From Listeria ivanovii subsp. londoniensis (lineage in GTDB: Bacteria; Bacillota; Bacilli; Lactobacillales; Listeriaceae), in contig NZ_CP009576.1 in assembly GCF_000763495.1 (NCBI RefSeq), forward strand, positions 2,118,001 through 2,182,000: DNA of 64,000 nt, in the 5' to 3' direction. The notes beneath the pieces are model-generated. The model saw only the letters and a list, made by a program, of their open reading frames with translations. It had not been told where the DNA came from and ran no database searches. The first letter of the stretch is position 1. The number at the start of each line of letters is the position of its first letter. Below, piece after piece: positions 56,612 to 64,000 of this stretch. Position numbers and translations under genes: made by a program.

Positions 56612-57297
56612 ATGAAAAAGCCCTCCGTAAGTGAAATTATTGGTCAAAATCTTTTTGATACAATATACGAACCGATTGTTGCGGTTGAAAATACCCAAGT
56701 TTTCGGCTATGAATCACTCACCCGTTTACAAACGAATCACTGGAATGCTATTAGTGATTTTATTAAAAAAGCGGAACAGGATGGTCTGCAAAAAGCATTT
56801 GAGCTGCTGACTCTTCATAATGCAGTTAAATGCTTTCACAAAAACAGTGATATACCCTTATTTATCAATATTTCCTATGATGCTTTTTTAGAGAATCAAG
56901 AAGAACTTCAGGAAATACTTCTTGATAACAGGAAAATAGTTTTTGAATTTCGGGAAACTTCCAAGCTACCACAAGAACGAATGAACGACCTAGACGAACA
57001 ACTCCTTTTATTCCAGAAAAAAACATCAAACTAAATTTGCTATTGATGATTTTGGTTCTGGTTACGCTGACCTGCACCGTGTCTTTGCACACCATTCTGC
57101 CTTTGTAAAAACAGATCGCTTATTACTGCGAGATTTGTTTCAGAGTGATGGTAAAAAAAATCTTCTTTGAGCAACTTAATAATTACGTAAAAAAGCATCA
57201 CAAATCTTTCATTGTTGAAGGCGTCGAAACAAAAGAGCAGCTGACGTTTTTGCAAGACATTGGCGTACCTTATGCACAAGGCTATTATTTTCATTAA
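56612..57297 (+). pseudogene. EAL-domain c-di-GMP phosphodiesterase, frameshifted (PdeC-like)
   Basis: About 228 codons of one EAL domain in three frames. YEPIVAVENTQVFGYESLTR holds the catalytic glutamate region; LFINISYDAF, VFEFRETSKL follow. Frame is lost at the A run near 57020-57026, then FAIDDFGSGYADLHRV (DDFGSGY motif) and FVKTDRLLLRDL; lost again at the A run near 57155, then FIVEGVETKEQLTFL, then DIGVPYAQGYYFH to the stop at 57297. All catalytic motifs survive but in different frames, so no active enzyme can be made. Confidence 0.85.
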
Positions 57298-57302
57298 ATT
57301 GA

Positions 57303-57340
57303 TAAAAAGAAAATCTGACAAATCTCAGGTTTTCTTTTTA
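57303..57340. terminator. Hairpin after the EAL pseudogene
   Basis: AAAAGAAAATCTGA and TCAGGTTTTCTTTT arms, followed by T-rich sequence on the plus strand. Confidence 0.6.
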
Positions 57341-57351
57341 TTTTGAATAAG

Positions 57352-57380
57352 TTGTTATTCTTAGTCCCCCCATGTAAAAT
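57352..57380 (+). promoter_or_regulatory. Promoter of the malolactic enzyme gene
   Basis: -35 TTGTTA (57352-57357), 17-bp spacer, -10 TAAAAT (57375-57380), about 30 nt before the ATG. Confidence 0.55.
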
Positions 57381-57409
57381 AGAAATGAAAACTAAAGGAG
57401 TGCTGAAAA

Positions 57410-59053
57410 ATGACTTTAAAAACTGGTTTTGATTATTTAAACAATCCCCTTTTAAATAAAGGTACCGCTTTTTCCAAAGAAGAAAGGCTTACTTATCAAT
57501 TAAATGGTTTACTACCACCAATTATTGAAACAATCGAACAGCAAGCAACACGTATAGAGCACCAAATAGAAGACCTCCAAACAGCATTACATAAGCATCA
57601 ATTATTAACCAATTTGTATAATGAAAATCGTACACTTTATTATTATGTTGTCAATAAAAATGTAACAGAATATTTACCACTAATATATACACCAACTATT
57701 GGTGACGCAGTTATGAACTATCATAAAGACTATACTTCTCCAGATGAAGCATTATTTATAGATGCTTTTGCACCCGAAAGCCTAACTAGTTCTTTGCAAA
57801 ATTATGCAAAAATAAATCCACATATTGATATGATTGTTATTACAGACGGGGAAGGTGTGCTCGGAATTGGCGATTGGGGAGTTAATGGTGTTAAAATTGC
57901 TGTTGGTAAGCTTGCTGTTTATACCGTTGCCGCTGGACTTTCCCCTGACCGGGTATTACCTGTTATCATAGATGCGGGCACTAACAATGAAACATTACTT
58001 CAAGATCCAAAATATATTGGAAACAAACGTCCTCGCCTAGCTGAAACAGCATATGACACATTTATTGCTCAATTTGTGGAAACAGTAAAAACTTTCTTCC
58101 CTAAAGCTATTCTTCACTGGGAAGATTTTGGTAGAGCGAATGCTAGTCGGATATTGCACCAGTATCGCAATGAAATTTGTACGTTTAATGATGATATTCA
58201 AGGCACTGGAGCGATGGTTGTTGCAGCAGCACTTGCAACGATTAATGTATCTAAAATCCCACTTAGCAAACAAAAAATTATTATTTTTGGTGCAGGTACT
58301 GCTGGAATTGGAATTGCCGACCAACTAAGTGGACAATTAATGCGTGAAACTGGTCTTCCTTTTGAACAAGCTAAAAAACATTTTTACCTTGTAGATCGAC
58401 ATGGTCTCGTAGTAGATAATATGGCTGATTTAACAACGGGACAAACAAAATATGCGCATGCTCATTCTGACTGGATAGGCACGCCAACAGAAACATTAGA
58501 ACAACTAGTAGCCAATATTCATCCGACAATGCTTATTGGCTGTTCTGGTGTCACTGGAGCATTCAAGGAGAGCATTGTTCGAAAAATGGCAAAATATACC
58601 GAACATCCGGCAATTTTACCACTTTCCAATCCAACCAAGTTAGCTGAAGCAACAGCAAATGATTTAATTAAATGGACAGCTGGAAAGGCACTTATCGTCA
58701 CAGGAAGTCCTTCAAAACCAGTCGAATTCCAAAATACTACTTACGAAATTGGTCAAGCGAACAACGCGCTACTTTATCCCGGGCTGGGTCTCGGAGCACT
58801 TATCACGCGGTCTAAATATATCACTGATGGAATGTTAGCTGCTGCTTCAAAAGCCGTCGCTAACCAAGTTTCACCAGACAAACCTGGTGCAGCTCTTTTA
58901 CCACATGTTCGTACACTTAGAGAAACCTCTCGGCAGGTAGCCATTGCAGTCGCAAATCAAGCAATTCATGAGAAAATCCATCAAGTAGAAATCGAAAATG
59001 TCACAACCGCTGTTGACCTGGAAATGTGGCAACCAACTTACAAAGGAGTTTAG
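57410..59053 (+). CDS. mleS: Malolactic enzyme (malic enzyme family)
   Basis: 547 aa. Malic enzyme fold: YTPTIGDAVMNY (Tyr), ITDGEGVLGIGDWGVNG, catalytic Lys region, HWEDFGRANASRIL metal-binding segment, FNDDIQGTGA, and the NAD-binding GAGTAGIGIAD. The length and NAD-type loop fit malolactic enzymes, which convert L-malate to L-lactate plus CO2; malic enzyme activity cannot be excluded. AAGGAG upstream. It ends 2 nt before the beta-lactamase-like gene. No malate permease is next to it. Confidence 0.85.
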   Translation: MTLKTGFDYLNNPLLNKGTAFSKEERLTYQLNGLLPPIIETIEQQATRIEHQIEDLQTALHKHQLLTNLYNENRTLYYYVVNKNVTEYLPLIYTPTIGDAVMNYHKDYTSPDEALFIDAFAPESLTSSLQNYAKINPHIDMIVITDGEGVLGIGDWGVNGVKIAVGKLAVYTVAAGLSPDRVLPVIIDAGTNNETLLQDPKYIGNKRPRLAETAYDTFIAQFVETVKTFFPKAILHWEDFGRANASRILHQYRNEICTFNDDIQGTGAMVVAAALATINVSKIPLSKQKIIIFGAGTAGIGIADQLSGQLMRETGLPFEQAKKHFYLVDRHGLVVDNMADLTTGQTKYAHAHSDWIGTPTETLEQLVANIHPTMLIGCSGVTGAFKESIVRKMAKYTEHPAILPLSNPTKLAEATANDLIKWTAGKALIVTGSPSKPVEFQNTTYEIGQANNALLYPGLGLGALITRSKYITDGMLAAASKAVANQVSPDKPGAALLPHVRTLRETSRQVAIAVANQAIHEKIHQVEIENVTTAVDLEMWQPTYKGV

Positions 59054-59055
59054 TT

Positions 59056-60063
59056 ATGTTCTATAAAACAAAGCAATTACTTGATCAGCTTGTCCAAAAC
59101 GGCTCCACTCCTGGAATCAGCTATCAAATAAAAACAAATATATTAGAGGAAACAAATATATTAGGTTTAAAGGCTGTTTTTCCAGAAGCTGAATTATTAC
59201 CAAGAACAACAGCTAATATTTATGATATTGCTTCTTTGACAAAAGTAATTGCAACTACGACTCGTATTTTACAACTTATCGAACAACAAAAATTCCAATT
59301 GAATGATTCCATCCAAAATTATCTACCTAATTTTCAATATCCAGCTGTGACCATTTTGCATTTACTAACACATAGCTCTGGACTAGCACAAAATATTCCT
59401 AATTTTGAAATGCATACAGCAAGTGATGTAATGCGCTATGTTTATGCAACTCCACAAGAATTCCCACCAGGTACAAATGTCACTTATTCAGATGCTAATT
59501 TTCTTTTGCTTGGTTATTTAATCAAGAAGTTTGATGGTAATTATGAAGAATCCATTCAAACCAATATTCTTCATCCACTACAAATGACCAATTCGAGCTT
59601 TCACCCAATCAATAAAAAACAAGTAATTCCAACTGAACTTGATCAAGTACGCGGTTTAATTCAAGGCGATGTTCATGATTTTAAAGCATGGACAGCAAAA
59701 ACAGGAACTGGACATGCTGGGCTTTTTAGCACATTAGAAGATTTAACCAAATTCCGTGATGCTCTTATAGAGAAAAATGGCTCCCCTATCCTCTCTGAAA
59801 AGATGCTCCAGCTGATGCAAACCAACCATACTCCAGAACTTAATCGGTCACGCGGACTTGGCTTTGATTTGCTGGGAGATTCCATTTTATATCACACCGG
59901 ATTTACCGGAACTTTTATGGTATTAGATTTAAAAAGGCAAGCTAGTTTAATCGTTTTATCTAATCGGGTCCATCCCAGTCGAGCTAACCCCAATTTTGTT
60001 TTAAAAAGAGATAGTATTGTCCATATTTTTTTAGAAGAAGTGGATGCAAAAAAGGAAGCCTAG
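59056..60063 (+). CDS. Serine hydrolase of the beta-lactamase class C/penicillin-binding family
   Basis: 335 aa. SxxK in DIASLTKVIATT, YxN-like YSDANFLLLGYL, and HTG in YHTGFTGT. No signal peptide, so it is cytoplasmic or non-secreted; it is probably an esterase/peptidase-type hydrolase rather than a drug-hydrolysing enzyme. The ATG at 59056-59058 has AAAGGAG upstream inside the mleS end, so translation is coupled to mleS. Confidence 0.88.
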   Translation: MFYKTKQLLDQLVQNGSTPGISYQIKTNILEETNILGLKAVFPEAELLPRTTANIYDIASLTKVIATTTRILQLIEQQKFQLNDSIQNYLPNFQYPAVTILHLLTHSSGLAQNIPNFEMHTASDVMRYVYATPQEFPPGTNVTYSDANFLLLGYLIKKFDGNYEESIQTNILHPLQMTNSSFHPINKKQVIPTELDQVRGLIQGDVHDFKAWTAKTGTGHAGLFSTLEDLTKFRDALIEKNGSPILSEKMLQLMQTNHTPELNRSRGLGFDLLGDSILYHTGFTGTFMVLDLKRQASLIVLSNRVHPSRANPNFVLKRDSIVHIFLEEVDAKKEA

Positions 60064-60089
60064 CTAGCAAGCCGAGCTTCCTTTTTTTA
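60049..60089 (+). terminator. Terminator of the mleS operon
   Basis: AAAGGAAGC and GCTTCCTTT arms around a 16-nt loop, followed by TTTTTTT; overlaps the stop codon. Confidence 0.85.
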
Positions 60090-60206
60090 TTCAAGTATAG
60101 TAATCCGTTTATTCGCCCCATTCACACTAAAAAAACTGTATTAACACAGCGGATGAAAGCCTTTTCTAGTTATATAAAAGAAATTTATTTTCTTTGCAAT
60201 TTTATA

Positions 60207-60224
60207 TTGTTTTCGTTTTCACAA
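60207..60224 (+). promoter_or_regulatory. Candidate Rex operator upstream of pflB
   Basis: TTGTTTTCGTTTTCACAA compared with the Rex consensus TTGTGAANNNNTTCACAA: the right half-site is perfect and the left keeps TTGT (11 of 14 defined bases). It lies about 90 nt upstream of the ATG. Rex control of pfl genes is known in Listeria and other Firmicutes. Confidence 0.45.
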
Positions 60225-60312
60225 AGGAGTATGCTTTTCTAGTAAAGAAAGATTCGCTAGATAAGAATCTGCTTTTAAGTGAAAAAAAGCACAATTGAAG
60301 GAGGAAATTATT

Positions 60313-62592
60313 ATGACAAAAGCATGGGATGGTTTTAAAGGAACCACTTGGCAAGAAAACATCAGTGTAGGTGATTTCGTTCAAAACAACTACACTCCTT
60401 ATGACGGTGATGAAAGTTTCTTAGAAAAGAGCACACCAAGAACAACTAAATTAAACGAAAAAATGAACAAATTAGTAGAAGAAATGGACGCAAAAGGTGG
60501 CGTTCTTGATATGGATAACGCTACTGTATCAAACGTTGCTTCTCATAAAGCTGGTTACGTAGACCAAGAAAATGAAGTAATCGTTGGCCTGCAAACAGAC
60601 AAACCTTTCAAATTAGCGTTTATGCCAAATGGTGGCCTCCGTACTGCTGAACAATGTTTAACAGACAATGGCTATACCATTGACCAAGAATTACATGATT
60701 TCTACATCAAAAATCGCTCTACTGCCAATGATGGTATTTTCAGAGCTTACACAGATGATATCAAACGTGCTCGTCACTCTCATATCGTTAGCGGACTTCC
60801 TGATGCATACTCTCGCGGAAGAATCATTGGTTTATACCAAAAACCAGCTCTTTACGGTGTAGATCGTCTAATCGCTGAAAAACAAAACGATTTGAAAAAA
60901 ATCGCTATTTCCTCCGATGAAAATATTCGTTTACGGGAAGAAATCTGGTTACAAATCAAAGCACTTAAAGACTTGATTGTTTTAGGTAATGAATATGGCT
61001 TAGAACTTGGACGTCCAGCAGAAAATGCAACAGAAGCTGTACAATGGACTTACATGGGTTACCTTGCTTCTATCAAACAAGCAAACGGTGCTGCAAGCTC
61101 ATTCGGACGTATTCCAATTTTCCTTGATATCTACATCCAACGTGATTTAGAAAAAGGAATTATTACCGAATTCGACGCACAAGAATTAATCGAACAATTA
61201 ACTTTAAAACTAAGAATGGTACGTTTTGCAAGAACAGATGGTTACAACGAACTTTATGCATCCAACCCAACATTCGTAACTACTTCGATGGCTGGAATGG
61301 GCGCAGATGGTCGTCACCGTGTTACTAAAACAGACTACCGTTTCTTACACTGCTTAGATAACCTAGGTAATTCAGCAGAACCTAACTTAACTGTCCTTTG
61401 GGACGCTCGTCTACCAGAAAGCTTTAAAGAATATTGTATGAAAATGAGTGTTAAACATTCCTCTATTCAATACGAAAATGATAAATTAATGCAAGACGAA
61501 GGATACGGCGATATGCAATGTATCAGTTGTTGTGTTAGTCCACTAAACCCAGAAGCAGACAAAGACAAAGGCGAAACGCATAACTTGCAATATTTTGGCG
61601 CTCGTGTAAACGTACTTAAATGTCTTCTTGGCGCAATTAACGGTGGTAAAGATGATCTTCATAAAAATCAAGTATTCAACGTGGTAGAACCAATTACTAG
61701 CGAATACCTTGAATACGAAGAAGTTCTTGATAAATTCGATAAATCCATGGACTGGTTAACAGACACTTACGTAGATGCAATGAACATCATTCACTATATG
61801 ACTGACAAATACAACTACGAAAGCATGCAAATGGCATTCTTACCTTCTAAAGTAACAGCTAACATGGGCTTTGGAATTTGCGGCTTCGCAAATGTAGTCG
61901 ATAGCTTAAGTGCCATTAAACACGCAAAAGTAAAAACTATTCGCGACAAAGATGGTTTTGTGTATGACTATGAAGTTGAAGGCGAATTCCCTCGTTACGG
62001 TGAAAATGATGACCGAGCTGATGATATCGCTGTGATGGTTCTAAAAATGTTCAAAGACAAATTAGATTCCCACAAACTTTACAAAGATAGTGAAGCAACT
62101 GTATCTGTTCTAACAATTACTTCTAACGTTGCTTATTCAAAACAATGTGGTAACTCTCCAGTGCATAAAGGACCTGTATTTGACGAAAATGGCAAAATCA
62201 TCAAAGAACCAGAATTTTTCAGCCCAGGAGCTAACCCATCTAACAAAGCAAAAGGTGGTTTCTTAGATAACTTAGCTAGTCTTTCTAAATTACCATTCCA
62301 CTATGCTAACGATGGTATTTCCTTAACAATCCAAGGTGCACCAAAAATGTTCGGTAAAACAACAGAAGAACAACACCATAACCTAGTTGGTATTCTAGAT
62401 GGTTACTTTACAAAAGGTGGACAACACATTAACTTAAATGTCTTAAACCACGAAGAAGTTATCGAAAAAATCAAAGCTGGTATCCCTGTTATCCTGCGTA
62501 TTAGTGGTTACTGCTTAAATACCAAAGACCTTAACGAAGAACAAAAAATGGAACTTTGCCAAAGAATGTTCCACGAAAAATTAATTGGTTAA
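60313..62592 (+). CDS. pflB: Pyruvate formate-lyase
   Basis: 759 aa. Glycyl radical enzyme: active-site CC in [13 protein letters not shown] and the C-terminal radical loop [15 protein letters not shown] with the glycine of ISGY. It splits pyruvate with CoA into acetyl-CoA and formate under anaerobiosis. ATG at 60313-60315 with AAGGAGG upstream. The pyruvate formate-lyase activase is not in this window. Confidence 0.96.
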   Translation: MTKAWDGFKGTTWQENISVGDFVQNNYTPYDGDESFLEKSTPRTTKLNEKMNKLVEEMDAKGGVLDMDNATVSNVASHKAGYVDQENEVIVGLQTDKPFKLAFMPNGGLRTAEQCLTDNGYTIDQELHDFYIKNRSTANDGIFRAYTDDIKRARHSHIVSGLPDAYSRGRIIGLYQKPALYGVDRLIAEKQNDLKKIAISSDENIRLREEIWLQIKALKDLIVLGNEYGLELGRPAENATEAVQWTYMGYLASIKQANGAASSFGRIPIFLDIYIQRDLEKGIITEFDAQELIEQLTLKLRMVRFARTDGYNELYASNPTFVTTSMAGMGADGRHRVTKTDYRFLHCLDNLGNSAEPNLTVLWDARLPESFKEYCMKMSVKHSSIQYENDKLMQDEGYGDMQCISCCVSPLNPEADKDKGETHNLQYFGARVNVLKCLLGAINGGKDDLHKNQVFNVVEPITSEYLEYEEVLDKFDKSMDWLTDTYVDAMNIIHYMTDKYNYESMQMAFLPSKVTANMGFGICGFANVVDSLSAIKHAKVKTIRDKDGFVYDYEVEGEFPRYGENDDRADDIAVMVLKMFKDKLDSHKLYKDSEATVSVLTITSNVAYSKQCGNSPVHKGPVFDENGKIIKEPEFFSPGANPSNKAKGGFLDNLASLSKLPFHYANDGISLTIQGAPKMFGKTTEEQHHNLVGILDGYFTKGGQHINLNVLNHEEVIEKIKAGIPVILRISGYCLNTKDLNEEQKMELCQRMFHEKLIG

Positions 62593-62607
62593 TAAGAAGT
62601 AGCTCTA

Positions 62608-62661
62608 TAAAAAAGGATTTGGTCATTCTTCCCTAAGAAGAGTAGCCAAATCCTTTTTTTA
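62608..62661 (+). terminator. Terminator of pflB
   Basis: AAAAAAGGATTTGG and CCAAATCCTTTTTT form a 14-bp perfect stem; TTTT follows. Confidence 0.92.
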
Positions 62662-62711
62662 TAAGCTAAAATACCATTTTCGCTAAAGTACTATTGCTAG
62701 ATAAAACTACA

Positions 62712-62720
62712 TGCTATAAT
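62712..62720 (+). promoter_or_regulatory. Extended -10 promoter of the small toxin-like transcript
   Basis: TGCTATAAT: perfect TATAAT (62715-62720) with upstream TG. A TTGCTA lies at a short 15-bp spacing. Predicted start near 62727. Confidence 0.55.
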
Positions 62721-62783
62721 GATGAGGCAAACGAGTTTATGGTGGTCCACTAGCCTTCTTCATCAAGAAAGTAGGTGGTGCTT

Positions 62784-62816
62784 ATGTTATTTTGGGGCGT
62801 TACCTGGAAATCGTAA
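62784..62816 (+). CDS. Leader micro-ORF upstream of the toxin-like peptide
   Basis: ATG at 62784 with AGGTGG 6 nt upstream encodes 10 residues, MLFWGVTWKS, and ends with TAA at 62814-62816, 4 nt before the GTG of the toxin-like ORF. The strong ribosome site is here and not at the GTG, so translational coupling is likely. Confidence 0.5.
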   Translation: MLFWGVTWKS

Positions 62817-62820
62817 ACGT

Positions 62821-62907
62821 GTGACTGTTTTCGAAAGTCTTACGCTTATGATTGCATTTGCAGTCCTAACCGTAACGATTATAAACAGCAAAAATAACCA
62901 AAAATAA
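62821..62907 (+). CDS. Holin-like type I toxin peptide (Hol-Tox-like)
   Basis: 28 aa, GTG start. TVFESLTLMIAFAVLTVTI is one hydrophobic helix, followed by the polar tail INSKNNQK. The start TVFESLTLMIAFA matches the 'putative holin-like toxin' family of small membrane peptides known in Firmicutes type I toxin-antitoxin loci. Too short for normal gene calling. Its own ribosome site is weak; expression may depend on the leader ORF 4 nt upstream. Function is inferred. Confidence 0.65.
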   Translation: MTVFESLTLMIAFAVLTVTIINSKNNQK

Positions 62908-62944
62908 AAACCACTTTTAAGCTCGCACAGCTAGTGGTTTTCAC
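62906..62944. terminator. Terminator hairpin shared by toxin and putative antisense RNA
   Basis: AAAACCACT and AGTGGTTTT arms. On the plus strand it is followed by only TTTT; on the minus strand by a long T-rich run, so it would terminate an antisense RNA well. The right arm GCTAGTGG (62930-62937) is also complementary to CCACTAGC (62747-62754) near the toxin mRNA 5' end. Confidence 0.6.
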
Positions 62945-62989
62945 TAAAAATATAAGGCTGTCACCATCTTAAATGGTGTTTGCACTGTT

Positions 62990-63022
62990 AAGGGAGTCAT
63001 GTTAGCGCATGGCTCTCTTTTC
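62990..63022. repeat. Hairpin downstream of the toxin locus
   Basis: AGGGAGTCATG and CATGGCTCTCT arms with a 6-nt loop, TTTTC on the plus strand. A smaller stem CACCAT/ATGGTG (62962-62978) lies just before it. Either plus-strand readthrough terminators or structure in the antisense RNA. Confidence 0.5.
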
Positions 63023-63033
63023 ATATACATGAT

Positions 63034-63061
63034 ATCATATCTTAAACTAAGTTAGCAACAA
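63034..63061 (-). promoter_or_regulatory. Candidate antisense RNA promoter of the toxin locus
   Basis: Minus strand -35 TTGTTG (63056-63061), 16-bp spacer, -10 TATGAT (63034-63039). It would direct a transcript of about 120 nt convergent with the toxin mRNA. Weak match, inferred. Confidence 0.35.
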
Positions 63062-63106
63062 CTGTATATATTTTCTTAAACGAATTTCTACTTCTTACTA
63101 TCCATT

Positions 63107-64000
63107 TCAACTCAAAACCTTTGCCGCATAAGCTCCCGCGGTATGCCCTGTCACCAAAGCACAAGTAATATTATAGCCACCTGTATACCCATTAATATCC
63201 AGTATTTCCCCGCAGAAAAATAATCCATCTATCAACTTGGACTCCATTTCTTTCGGCTTAATTTCCTTTACAGAAACACCGCCACCAGTGACAAATGCTT
63301 TTTCAAAATCGAGGGTTCCATTTACTTCAAATGTAAAATCTTGGAGTAAACGAATAAATTGTTCCATTTTTTTCGGACTCACTTGTTTATACTCAGCACT
63401 TTCATCCAATTCAGCTTTTGCTAGCAGGAATACTAATATTTTTTCTTGCAAAAGAGGAGCTAGGGCATTTTTAAGCGCTTTCTTCGGATTTTCTTCCAAC
63501 AATTGATAAACATCTTTCGAAAGTTCACTAACCGATATATCCGGGAATAAATTTAATCGCATCTTTACTGAATCCGCTCCAGCTTTTTTTAATTCTCGTA
63601 AAACGAACATACTACATCTAAGTGCAGCTGGACCTGATACACCAAAATGCGTAAAAATCATGTCCATTTGATGCGTAATAATCGGTTTCCCTTTTGCATT
63701 TAATACGGCTAATTCTACATTTCGAAGGGAAGTTCCTTGTAACACTTTTTGCTTAATAAATGGTTCACTCGAAGTTATCGGTACTTCCGTTGGGTAAAGT
63801 TCTGTAATCGTGTGGCCTGCTTTTTTTGCCCATGCATAGCCATCTCCTGTAGAACCTGTTCGTGGTACTGACTTTCCTCCAACAGCAACAACTACGGCTT
63901 GGGTAGTTATTTCTTGCCCATCTTTTAACGTGACCCCCACTACTTTACCATCTGCATAAATAACTTGTTTTACGGCTGTTTGCATATAAATTTTCACGCC
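63107..64000 (-). CDS. HI0933-family flavoprotein (partial, N-terminus outside window)
   Basis: The visible 298 residues are the C-terminal part of a BaiN/HI0933-like FAD/NAD(P)-binding oxidoreductase: AVVVAVGGKSVPRTGSTGDGY in the middle, FVTGGGVSVKEI and the C-terminal GEILDINGYTGGYN, the family signature. Substrate unknown. The start lies beyond the right edge. The function of the family remains poorly defined. Confidence 0.88.
   Translation of the reverse strand, partial: GVKIYMQTAVKQVIYADGKVVGVTLKDGQEITTQAVVVAVGGKSVPRTGSTGDGYAWAKKAGHTITELYPTEVPITSSEPFIKQKVLQGTSLRNVELAVLNAKGKPIITHQMDMIFTHFGVSGPAALRCSMFVLRELKKAGADSVKMRLNLFPDISVSELSKDVYQLLEENPKKALKNALAPLLQEKILVFLLAKAELDESAEYKQVSPKKMEQFIRLLQDFTFEVNGTLDFEKAFVTGGGVSVKEIKPKEMESKLIDGLFFCGEILDINGYTGGYNITCALVTGHTAGAYAAKVLS

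Noticed and set aside
62719-62907. 62-codon frame starting MMRQTSLWWS upstream of the toxin-like peptide
   Set aside because: The start overlaps the -10 box; the family-like peptide begins at the GTG at 62821.

Overview
The window is a low-GC Firmicutes chromosome segment from the genus Listeria (sensu stricto group). Gene content and order (msrAB, ccpN-ppsR-ppdK, pgm, dfrA-thyA, fhs, mntR, csp, rpsN2, GH18 chitinase, xpt-pbuX, rnpB, gpsB, recU-pbpA1, nth-dnaD, asnS, dinG, panBCD, birA-cca-mgsA-dapB, malolactic enzyme, pyruvate formate-lyase) match, from memory, the lmo1858 to lmo1919 stretch of L. monocytogenes EGD-e. The species cannot be fixed by reading alone. No tRNA, rRNA operon, prophage, IS element or CRISPR array was seen.

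Layout. 1-3.8 kb: an oxidoreductase cut by the window edge, then a minus-strand cluster degV - GDSL esterase - ypmS-like - msrA - msrB. 3.9-9.3 kb: HlyIII family protein, then ccpN-ppsR-ppdK, which controls and carries out pyruvate/PEP interconversion, behind a promoter carrying a 17-bp perfect inverted repeat that fits the CcpN operator. 9.4-13 kb: VOC protein, aromatic acid exporter, DedA protein and a secreted V8-like protease with three ChW repeats. 13.2-21.5 kb: phosphohexomutase, rRNA methyltransferase, folate/thymidylate genes (dfrA, thyA, fhs), an ABC-F ATPase and mntR. 21.7-27.3 kb: csp with long leader, RNase H-like gene, exonuclease, Zur-box-controlled rpsN2, chitinase, and xpt-pbuX behind a guanine riboswitch; pbuX is frameshifted. 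27.3-36 kb: M32 carboxypeptidase, RNA methyltransferase, rnpB, gpsB, ypsA-yppE, recU-pbpA1. 35.5-46.2 kb: a LysR/nitroreductase pair, ypoC-nth-dnaD, an AlkD-like gene, asnS, aspartate aminotransferase, ypmB and dinG. 46.3-53 kb: panBCD, a thioredoxin-like lipoprotein, and mazG-dapB-mgsA-cca-birA. 53-64 kb: YitT protein, FAD oxidoreductase, a decayed cyclic-di-GMP/exopolysaccharide locus, malolactic enzyme plus beta-lactamase-like hydrolase, pyruvate formate-lyase, a probable type I toxin locus and an HI0933-family flavoprotein cut by the window edge.

Most interesting points. (1) The dgc-pde locus between the FAD oxidoreductase and the malolactic enzyme is a string of pseudogenes: the membrane sensor half of a diguanylate cyclase is joined to the middle of a glycosidase-like gene, followed by a frameshifted EAL phosphodiesterase. 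(2) 62.69-63.06 kb looks like an undescribed small toxin/antitoxin RNA locus with a coupled leader ORF, 5'-3' long-range pairing and a possible convergent antisense RNA. (3) Paired CcpN operators sit on the ccpN promoter itself. (4) A V8-like protease with cell-surface ChW repeats lies behind a palindrome-bearing promoter. Start codons were reassigned from Shine-Dalgarno spacing where the longest reading frame was implausible; these choices are stated in each entry.
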